DNA from: Paenibacillus sp. cl123
Lineage (GTDB): Bacteria; Bacillota; Bacilli; Paenibacillales; NBRC-103111
DNA: 64,000 bases
NCBI RefSeq assembly: GCF_900101595.1
Contig: NZ_FMYY01000015.1
Span: 62,001 to 126,000, forward strand
Reading direction: 5' to 3'
Below the pieces are notes generated by a model. It worked only from the letters and a program-made list of their open reading frames with translations, was not told the DNA's origin and did not search any database. The translations under genes and the position numbers were made by a program. How positions within the stretch are numbered: the first letter of the stretch is position 1; each line of letters opens with the position of its first letter. Of the stretch, positions 1-6,440 are shown piece after piece.

Positions 1-332
1 AGCCGCAGCAGACGAATCAAGTACTCGGTGTCAGCTTGACGGATGCGGCAGGAACGAACGGGTTTACGGTGGCCTTTGACAATAACGGCAAGATGTACAC
101 GTACAACGGCTCCGTCAAAACGACGCTTCCGTCGTACACGGCGGGAACATGGTATCAGATCAAAATCGTAGCCCGGACGGCGACGCAAAAGTTTGACGTG
201 TATATAAACGGCGTGCTGGCGGCATCGAACTATACGTACCGCAATCCGGTATCGGCTTTGACGACGCTGCGTATCAATACGACGGGAGCCGGCACGGGAA
301 CGTTTTTGGCGGATGATATTGTCGTTTATTAA
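1..332 (+). CDS. C-terminal end of a secreted lectin-like or carbohydrate-active protein (5' truncated by window edge)
   Basis: The reading frame is open from the first full codon at position 3 to the TAA at 330-332, so the gene begins outside the window. The visible ~109 residues are rich in Thr, Ser, Asn, Gly and Tyr and read as alternating beta strands, including a VYINGV segment and a closing FLADDIVVY. This pattern is typical of concanavalin-like (LamG-type) jelly-roll domains at the ends of large exported Paenibacillus polysaccharide lyases and glycoside hydrolases. The catalytic part is not visible, so the enzyme class cannot be named. The two genes downstream also look carbohydrate-related. 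Confidence 0.6.
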   Translation, partial: PQQTNQVLGVSLTDAAGTNGFTVAFDNNGKMYTYNGSVKTTLPSYTAGTWYQIKIVARTATQKFDVYINGVLAASNYTYRNPVSALTTLRINTTGAGTGTFLADDIVVY

Positions 333-408
333 AGGTTTGGCCGGGCATGCCTAGGGGATTCGCTGCCCTGAGAGCATGTCCGGCTCTTATAGAGGAGGAG
401 CTTAGGAA

Positions 409-1326
409 ATGAACGAACGATCCAGGGATAAGTCAGCCCCGTTTTCCGGCGTGATCGTCGCCATGAATTCCTGCTATGACAGCAAGGGCCGGGTGAACCC
501 GGAAGCGGTGCGTGAGCTGACCCGCTGGCTGATCGGCAGCGGTATCGGCGGGCTGTATATCGGCGGCGGAACGGGCGAAGGCATGCTGCAAACGGCCGAA
601 GAGCGCGAGCTTGTGCTGGAGGCGGTCGTCGCCGAAACCGGCGGCGCAATTCCCGTGATCGCCCATGTCGGGGCAATCACGACTGAGGACAGCGTGCGGC
701 TTGCCGCCCATGCGGAGGAAGCGGGGGCGGATGCGATTTCCGCCGTGCCGCCGTTTTATTATGCCTATTCGGAGGAAGCGGTGAAGCGGCACTGGTTCGC
801 GATGATGGAGGCGGCGAAGCTTCCGTTTCTCATCTACAATGTGCCGGCGGCGACCGGTTTCACGATGACGACGGCGTTTTTGAAGGAACTGTGCGCCCAT
901 CCCCAGCTTGCCGGCATCAAAACGACGAGCTTCAGCACCTATGAGCTGCAGCAGTTCAAAGCGGCTGGCGGCCCTTCGTTTATGGTGTTTAACGGTCCTG
1001 ATCAGCAATACCTGGCTGGACGCGTCATGGGCGCGAGCGGAGGCATCGGGGGAACGTACGGCGCGATGCCGGAGTTGTTTCTCCGCATCGAGCAGGCTTA
1101 CCTGAGCAGCGACATCGCAGAGGCGCAGCGGTGGCAGTTCGTCGTGAACGAATTTATTACCGAGATTCGCGCTTACGGCTTGTTCGGTACTATCAAGGAG
1201 CTTGTGCGGCTGCGCGGCATCGACTGCGGCGAGCCTCGCGCGCCGCTTGCTCCGCTGTCTGAGCAAGGCAAGTCGCAGGTGCGGAGACTATACGAGCGAA
1301 TGATAGCGGAAATAGAACGAGGCTAG
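409..1326 (+). CDS. Dihydrodipicolinate synthase/N-acetylneuraminate lyase family aldolase
   Basis: This 305-residue protein has the length and motifs of the class I aldolase (TIM barrel) DapA/NanA superfamily. GGGTGEG near residue 52 is the pyruvate-carboxylate binding motif, YNVPAATG carries the conserved catalytic tyrosine, and GIKTTSF carries the Schiff-base lysine. A GAGGAGGAG ribosome binding site lies just upstream of the ATG. The true substrate cannot be told from sequence; because an FAD oxidoreductase follows after 12 bp and a lectin-like protein precedes it, a sugar-acid or sialic-acid-like lyase is more likely than lysine biosynthesis. It probably forms an operon with the next gene. 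Confidence 0.85.
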   Translation: MNERSRDKSAPFSGVIVAMNSCYDSKGRVNPEAVRELTRWLIGSGIGGLYIGGGTGEGMLQTAEERELVLEAVVAETGGAIPVIAHVGAITTEDSVRLAAHAEEAGADAISAVPPFYYAYSEEAVKRHWFAMMEAAKLPFLIYNVPAATGFTMTTAFLKELCAHPQLAGIKTTSFSTYELQQFKAAGGPSFMVFNGPDQQYLAGRVMGASGGIGGTYGAMPELFLRIEQAYLSSDIAEAQRWQFVVNEFITEIRAYGLFGTIKELVRLRGIDCGEPRAPLAPLSEQGKSQVRRLYERMIAEIERG

Positions 1327-1338
1327 GGGGCGGAGACG

Positions 1339-3600
1339 ATGAGAGAAGAGACGGTGCGCAAGGAGATCGTCGTCATCGGCGGCGGCCTTGCCGGGGTTTG
1401 TGCGGCGATCTCGGCCGCGCGTCTGGGCCGGCAGGTGGCGCTCGTGCACAACCGGCCTGTTCTGGGCGGCAATTCGAGCAGCGAGGTGCGGGTTTGGGTG
1501 AGCGGGGCTTGCGCCACAGGGGTCAACCGGTATGCGCGTGAGACAGGCATTATGGGAGAGCTGTTTCTGGAGAATCAGTTCCGCAACCCGGACGGCAACC
1601 CGTATTATTGGGATATGGTCGTGCTGGAAGCGGTACGGGCCGAAAGCAACATCGAGTTGTTCCTGAACACGGATGTTAGGCAGGTCGATGCGGAGGGCGG
1701 CTCTGACTCGCGTCGCATCCGCGCCGTACACGGCTGGATGATGGGCTCCGAGCGGAGCATCCGCTTCGAGGGCGAGCTGTTTCTCGACTGCTCGGGAGAC
1801 GGGCTGGTCGGCTTTCTTGCGGGAGCGCGGTATCGTCTGGGCCGGGAGGCCCGGCATGAATTCGGCGAAAGCCTCGCTCCGGAGAAGGCGGACGAGGTGA
1901 CGCTCGGCAGCACGATTCTGTTCTATACGAAGGATGTCGGTTATCCGGTGAAATATGTGCCGCCGTCCTTCGCCAAAAATATCGAGCAGACGTCCATTCC
2001 GATGAGGCGCATCATCCGCAGCGGCGATTCCGGCTGTCATTATTGGTGGATTGAATGGGGCGGCGAGCTGGACACTGTGCACGACAACGAGCGAATTCGC
2101 GACGAGCTGTGGGCGGCTATTTACGGCATATGGGACTATATTAAAAATTCCGGGAAATTCGACGCTGACACGCTGACGCTCGAATGGGTCGGCTCGCTTC
2201 CGGGGAAACGGGAATACCGCAGATTTATAGGCGATTACATGCTGCATCAGAACGATATTACCGGGCAAACGCCGTTCGCCGACCGGATCGGGTTCGGAGG
2301 CTGGTCGATCGATCTGCATCCGCCCGAAGGGATGTATTCGGCCAAGGGCGGGTCCAAGCACCTCCACCCGGACGGCATCTACCATATCCCGTTCCGCTCG
2401 CTGTATTCGGTCAACGTCGATAACCTGTTGTTCGCGGGACGCAACATCAGCGCCACGCATATCGCGTTCGGCACGACGCGGGTAATGGCGACTTGCGCCG
2501 TCATGGGCGAAGCCGCCGGGACAGGCGCGGCCTTGTGCGCGGAACTCAGACTGACGCCCAGAGAGCTGGCTCAAGGCCATATGGAGCGGCTGCAGCAGAC
2601 GCTGCTGCGTCAGGATGCGGCCGTCATCGGCATCCGCCATATCGACCCGGCCGATTGGGCCCGAGGGGCGGCGGTTGCAGCCTCCAGCACGTTGCGACGT
2701 CTTCGTGTCGAGCGCTCCTGCCGGCTGTTCCCGCTTCATACCGATGCGGCTCTGCTGCTGCCGATCGATCCCCATATCGACGGTATCGAGCTGCTGGTCG
2801 ACGCCGCGGCCGCGACCGTCGTCGAAGCCGAGCTTTGGGATACGGGGCTGGCGGAAAATTATATTCCCCATACGCTGGTTGCTGCGGCGCGCGCCGGAGT
2901 GTCTGCCGGTGAGCGCCAGTGGATCACGTTGCCGATCGCCTGGAGGCCGGAGCGGCCGCAAAACGGCTTCCTGATTATCAAAGCGAACCCGGATGCGGCG
3001 CTGCACGTGTCGGATGAGCCGTTAACGGGGGTACTGTCCTTCGCCCGTTCGGCGCATGCCGAAGTCGATTCCGGGCTCGAAGACCGGCGGCTCGACCAGC
3101 CGGTGATCCAATGGAGCATGAAATCGCTCGTCCGGCAGCCATTTTGCTTCCGCTTGGCCGAAGAGACGGAGGCTTACGCGCCGCACCGAGCAACGGATGG
3201 GTACAGCCGGCCGTACGGCTCGCCCCACATGTGGGCATCCGAGCCGCTCCGGTCCGGGGAGGAAGCCTGGCTCGAGCTGGACTGGGAGCAGCCGGTGCAA
3301 GTCCGGGAGATACACGTCACCTTTAACGACGACGTCAACGAATATTTGATCAATCTTCACTTTATCAAAACCCCGTTTGAGGTCATTCCGGAGCTTATTC
3401 GCGATTACCGGATCGAGCTGTGGCGGGAGGACTCCGGCTGGACGACGGTGGTCGCCGTGAAGGGCAACCGCAAGCGCAAGCGGGTACACCATCTGCCTGA
3501 AGACATGCTTGCAGGGAAAATCCGGCTTGTCGCGGAGCTGACGAACGGATGCGCCCGGGCTGAGGTAGCGGAAATTCGGGTATACGGACAGGAAAAGTAA
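1339..3600 (+). CDS. FAD-dependent oxidoreductase with C-terminal carbohydrate-binding-like domains
   Basis: The N-terminus has a classic dinucleotide-binding fold (VVIGGGLAGVCAA, residues 7-19) followed by GGNSSSEVR, the signature of the FAD_oxidored group (PF12831 type). A second FAD-contact region appears near residues 350-400 (NLLFAGRNISATHIAFG). From about residue 440 onward the sequence changes to beta-rich modules; the last ~150 residues resemble a discoidin (F5/8 type C) fold. At 753 residues it is longer than simple family members. Its start lies 12 bp after the aldolase stop, with a GGGGG/GGAG-like site upstream, so the two are likely co-transcribed. The substrate is unknown; polysaccharide-derived sugar oxidation is an inference. 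Confidence 0.8.
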   Translation: MREETVRKEIVVIGGGLAGVCAAISAARLGRQVALVHNRPVLGGNSSSEVRVWVSGACATGVNRYARETGIMGELFLENQFRNPDGNPYYWDMVVLEAVRAESNIELFLNTDVRQVDAEGGSDSRRIRAVHGWMMGSERSIRFEGELFLDCSGDGLVGFLAGARYRLGREARHEFGESLAPEKADEVTLGSTILFYTKDVGYPVKYVPPSFAKNIEQTSIPMRRIIRSGDSGCHYWWIEWGGELDTVHDNERIRDELWAAIYGIWDYIKNSGKFDADTLTLEWVGSLPGKREYRRFIGDYMLHQNDITGQTPFADRIGFGGWSIDLHPPEGMYSAKGGSKHLHPDGIYHIPFRSLYSVNVDNLLFAGRNISATHIAFGTTRVMATCAVMGEAAGTGAALCAELRLTPRELAQGHMERLQQTLLRQDAAVIGIRHIDPADWARGAAVAASSTLRRLRVERSCRLFPLHTDAALLLPIDPHIDGIELLVDAAAATVVEAELWDTGLAENYIPHTLVAAARAGVSAGERQWITLPIAWRPERPQNGFLIIKANPDAALHVSDEPLTGVLSFARSAHAEVDSGLEDRRLDQPVIQWSMKSLVRQPFCFRLAEETEAYAPHRATDGYSRPYGSPHMWASEPLRSGEEAWLELDWEQPVQVREIHVTFNDDVNEYLINLHFIKTPFEVIPELIRDYRIELWREDSGWTTVVAVKGNRKRKRVHHLPEDMLAGKIRLVAELTNGCARAEVAEIRVYGQEK

Positions 3601-3644
3601 GCGAGGGCTGAAATCATGCTTCGTAAATGCGTCCATTCGTCCTG

Positions 3645-3673
3645 TTGACATTTCCGCCGGGCCGGCATATAAT
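3645..3673 (+). promoter_or_regulatory. Consensus sigma-A promoter of the leuA T-box leader
   Basis: TTGACA at 3645-3650 and TATAAT at 3668-3673 are both perfect matches to the vegetative consensus and are separated by exactly 17 bp. Transcription would begin near 3680, immediately before the first T-box stem I. A fully consensus promoter suits a gene controlled downstream by transcription attenuation rather than by initiation. Confidence 0.9.
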
Positions 3674-3679
3674 GACTAA

Positions 3680-3980
3680 CAAATCAAAACGCAACGAACG
3701 GGAACAGTAACCGGCAACCTATCTCAGAGAGCTGCGGCATGGTGCAACGCAGTATAGGTACAAGGTGAAGCTCACCCGGGAGCGGCCAGACTGATCGTCC
3801 TGCGCGCAGCGCTGCACGCTTTATTTCAGGGGACAGCAGGTTTGGACGGTTCGCCACCGTGATCAGGCTTTGAGCGGACATTGTTATCGCCTCCGGCGAT
3901 TTTAAGCAATGTCAACAAGAGTGGTACCGCGATAGGAACAGCCTGTCGTCTCTTATTTACAGAGACGGCGGGCTTTTTTG
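3680..3980 (+). ncRNA. T-box leader 1 (leucine-type)
   Basis: The leader contains the stem I apical signature GAGAGCTGCGG...GGTGCAACGCAG, a candidate specifier CTC (Leu) at 3771-3773 in the context GAAG-CTC-A, and the T-box sequence AAGAGTGGTACCGCG at 3917-3931. The UGGU inside the T-box would pair with an ACCA tRNA end, matching the A discriminator of tRNA-Leu. It ends in a rho-independent terminator at 3942-3979. Uncharged tRNA-Leu is expected to stabilise the antiterminator. This is the first of two complete leaders in series. Confidence 0.92.
3942..3979 (+). terminator. Attenuator terminator of T-box 1
   Basis: A 12-bp stem (3942-3953 with 3961-3972, two G-U pairs) closes a 7-nt loop and is followed by six T residues at 3974-3979. 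It competes with the T-box antiterminator. Confidence 0.9.
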
Positions 3981-4019
3981 GTTTCAGCGGGCGCCCCGCT
4001 CGGACAACTGAATAATATA

Positions 4020-4370
4020 CACGCTAAGAACGGGAACAGTAAGCGATATTCGCCTGAACAGAGAGCTGCGGGGTGGTGCGACGCAGCAGGGGAATCGACT
4101 GAAGCTCGCCCGGGAGCGGCGGAATTGACGGAGCATAACGATGACGCGTAGAGCTCGAAGGCCCACGAGGCTGACGGCTGCCAACGGCTCAGTTTATGAC
4201 CCAGATTCCGACGGAGCAGTCTCCGTGATCAACGTTTCAAGCGGGATCGGCCTTATGACGGTAGTGCACGACTGTCAGGAGAGCAGATCCAACAAGAGTG
4301 GTACCGCGGCATTGGCCTATAAGCCTGTCGTCTCTTATTTCCAAAGAGACGCGGGCTTTTTTTGTTAGCC
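4020..4370 (+). ncRNA. T-box leader 2 (leucine-type), tandem to leader 1
   Basis: It repeats the whole architecture of leader 1: a GGGAACAGTAA stem I base, GAGAGCTGCGG...GTGCGACGCAG apex, a CTC candidate specifier at 4105-4107, and AAGAGTGGTACCGCGG at 4294-4309 with a UGGU acceptor-binding bulge. A second terminator follows. No convincing separate promoter is seen between the two leaders, so read-through past leader 1 is probably required before leader 2 is made. leuA begins about 65 bp after the second terminator. Confidence 0.92.
4324..4363 (+). terminator. Attenuator terminator of T-box 2
   Basis: The stem is built from CCTGTCGTCTCTT and AAGAGACGCGGG, followed by a GC and seven T residues. 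Its sequence closely resembles terminator 1, consistent with a duplication of the leader. Confidence 0.88.
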
Positions 4371-4434
4371 TAAACAGTAAACGACATGCTGTCCCCATAG
4401 AAAGAAAACCCAAACCCAAGGAGGACTGTTCACT

Positions 4435-6066
4435 ATGGAACATGTACAAAATCAAGTTCAAGCTCAAACCCAAATCTACAGACCGATCACAATATTCGAT
4501 ACGACGCTGCGCGACGGGGAGCAGGCGCCGGGTGCGACTTTGACGCCCGCCCAGAAAATCGTCATTGCCCGCCAGCTGGCGAAGCTGGGAGTCGATGTGA
4601 TCGAGCCGGGCTTTCCGATCTCCAGCCCCGGCGACTTCGCGGCAGTTCAGCAGATTTCGCGCGAGCTGCAGAACGTCGAGATTTGCGGCTTCGCCCGCGC
4701 GGTGAAGATCGATATCGACGCAGCGGTCAAGGCGACCCAGGACGCCGGGAAGCGCAGGCTTCACATGTTCTTGTCCTCGTCCAATATCCACCTGGATTTC
4801 CAACTGAAAAAATCGCGTGAGCAGGTGGTGGCGCTGGCCAGAGAGATGGTCGCGTACGGCAGACAATTTGTCGATGAATTCGAATTTTCGCCGATGGACG
4901 CTACAAGGACCGGGGATGAATTTCTGTTCGAGGTGATCGAAGCGGTTATCGAAGAAGGCGCAACGATTATCAATATTCCCGATACGGTAGGCTATGCGCT
5001 GCCTGAAGAATATGGGGCCATGTTTACCCGGGTCATGAAGAATGTCCGCGGTTCGGACCGGGTTCGCTTCAGCGCCCATTGCCACAATGATCTGGGGCTT
5101 GCGGTGGCGAACAGCTTGGCTGCGATCAAGGCCGGAGTCAGCCAAGTGGAGGTGACCGTGAACGGAGTCGGGGAACGCGCCGGCAACTGTTCCTTGGAGG
5201 AGCTGGTAATGGCGCTTGACACAAGGAAAAATGCCATGGGCGCGGAAACCGCCATTCAGCCCGAGCATATTTTCGCTACGAGCCAGATGGTCAGCCGGGC
5301 GATGAGCTTCCCGATCGCGTTCAACAAGCCGGTTGTCGGACGCAACGCCTTCCAGCACGAAGCGGGCATCCATCAAGACGGCTTGCTGAAGAACCGCAAC
5401 ACGTACGAGATCATGGACCCGGAGGCGCTCGGGATTCCGCGCAGCATGATTATTCTGGGCAAGCATTCCGGCCGTCATGCGATCAAGCATCGGGTCAGCG
5501 AACTGGGCGTACAGCTGGACGGAGAGCAGATGGAAAGCTTCTATGCGGCGTTCAAGGAGATGGCCGACCGGCAAAAGGTTGTGCATGATCATCAGCTGCT
5601 GGAGCTTGTGGGAGCTGCGGTGAATCGGGTGATGGAGCCGTACTCCTTGACCTCGGTCCAGGTGGTTACGGGCAATGCCGGGCACCGCGTCGCTTCGTGT
5701 ACGATCCGGGATGAAGCTGCGGGTGAAGAGAAGGTGTACATCGGTACGGGCGAAGGTCCGGTAGAAGCCGTCGTATCGGGCATCAAGCAGGCTTTGCCGT
5801 TTGAGGCCGAGTTCGCCGATTTGGAACTGTACTCGCTCTCCTCGGGTGAGGAAGCCAGCGGAGAAGCGATCGTAACCGTGCTGGCTCACGGGCAGTCGTA
5901 CCGGGGAGTATCCGCCCAGCGCGATATTATATTGGCGGCTGCGCATGCATTTATGGCGGCCTGCAACCAGGCGGCCAGGGAGTGGGAGAAGCAGCAGAGC
6001 TCTCCAGCGAACAATGAGGCGAGACTAGCCGAGGCGGCGGCAGAAGTTGGAATTTCGACCCCATAA
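4435..6066 (+). CDS. leuA: 2-isopropylmalate synthase
   Basis: LeuA condenses 2-oxoisovalerate and acetyl-CoA to 2-isopropylmalate, the committed step of leucine synthesis. The HMGL-like catalytic barrel starts with [16 protein letters not shown] (about residues 22-37), and [12 protein letters not shown] supplies the metal-binding histidines. The C-terminal third is the LeuA regulatory (dimer) domain used for leucine feedback inhibition. At 543 residues it is slightly long because of an Ala/Glu-rich tail. A perfect AAGGAGG lies 9 bases before the ATG. It stands alone here, with no ilv or other leu genes adjacent, and is controlled by two leucine T-boxes. Confidence 0.95.
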   Translation: MEHVQNQVQAQTQIYRPITIFDTTLRDGEQAPGATLTPAQKIVIARQLAKLGVDVIEPGFPISSPGDFAAVQQISRELQNVEICGFARAVKIDIDAAVKATQDAGKRRLHMFLSSSNIHLDFQLKKSREQVVALAREMVAYGRQFVDEFEFSPMDATRTGDEFLFEVIEAVIEEGATIINIPDTVGYALPEEYGAMFTRVMKNVRGSDRVRFSAHCHNDLGLAVANSLAAIKAGVSQVEVTVNGVGERAGNCSLEELVMALDTRKNAMGAETAIQPEHIFATSQMVSRAMSFPIAFNKPVVGRNAFQHEAGIHQDGLLKNRNTYEIMDPEALGIPRSMIILGKHSGRHAIKHRVSELGVQLDGEQMESFYAAFKEMADRQKVVHDHQLLELVGAAVNRVMEPYSLTSVQVVTGNAGHRVASCTIRDEAAGEEKVYIGTGEGPVEAVVSGIKQALPFEAEFADLELYSLSSGEEASGEAIVTVLAHGQSYRGVSAQRDIILAAAHAFMAACNQAAREWEKQQSSPANNEARLAEAAAEVGISTP

Positions 6067-6086
6067 GCGACAGAGAAGAAGCTACC

Positions 6087-6118
6087 AAGCCCTGTGGAAA
6101 AAGTTATCCACAGGGCTT
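6087..6118. other. Perfect 12-bp inverted repeat downstream of leuA, overlapping DnaA boxes
   Basis: AAGCCCTGTGGA (6087-6098) and TCCACAGGGCTT (6107-6118) are perfect inverted arms around an 8-nt loop. There is no T-run, so it is a weak candidate terminator. Its inner part is made of two facing DnaA-box sequences, which may be the real reason for the symmetry. Confidence 0.7.
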
Positions 6119-6440
6119 GTGTATAACAGGGGATAACTTCAAAAAAGCCTATGAAATAAGGCGGGATGCATAGCGGATTTTTCCCGGGATGCTGAATAAC
6201 TTTTTTAACATGAAGCTGTGGATAATGTGAATAACTTTGTGGATGAAGAAAAAAACGCCGAATTTTCTAGGGAAAGTGACATTTTTTTCTGGGGATAATC
6301 CTGTGGATATATGAACTGCCTTCCTTGGTTATACACATGCTGGATAATGTCCTTCGATTTGGGAAAAGTACGGAGAATAGGGCGTTATTTCATCGTACAT
6401 GTCAAAAGGCCGAGACCTGAATCGAGGATAGTTATGCACA
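6093..6440. promoter_or_regulatory. DnaA-box cluster outside oriC
   Basis: Six perfect matches to TTATNCACA occur in 350 bp: 6104-6112 (+), 6118-6126 (-), 6217-6225 (-), 6226-6234 (-), 6329-6337 (+) and 6432-6440 (+). One-mismatch copies lie at 6093-6101, 6238-6246, 6290-6298 and 6302-6310. One pair (6217-6234) is directly abutted, as in functional DnaA arrays. No dnaA or dnaN gene is near, so this is not the usual replication origin. It overlaps the probable start codon of the next gene at 6434, so DnaA may both be titrated here and affect that gene. Confidence 0.85.

Noticed and set aside
433..1266. Long minus-strand frame opposite the aldolase gene
   Set aside because: It is a GC-rich antisense shadow with His/Arg-rich sequence and no family motifs; many similar shadows oppose leuA, groEL, tex, nfo and purU.
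4141..4368. 75-residue frame in T-box leader 2
   Set aside because: It crosses the T-box motif and terminator and lacks a ribosome binding site.
6093..6440. Replication origin (oriC)
   Set aside because: DnaA boxes are dense, but dnaA, dnaN, rpmH or gyrB are absent nearby, so a secondary DnaA-box cluster is the better reading.
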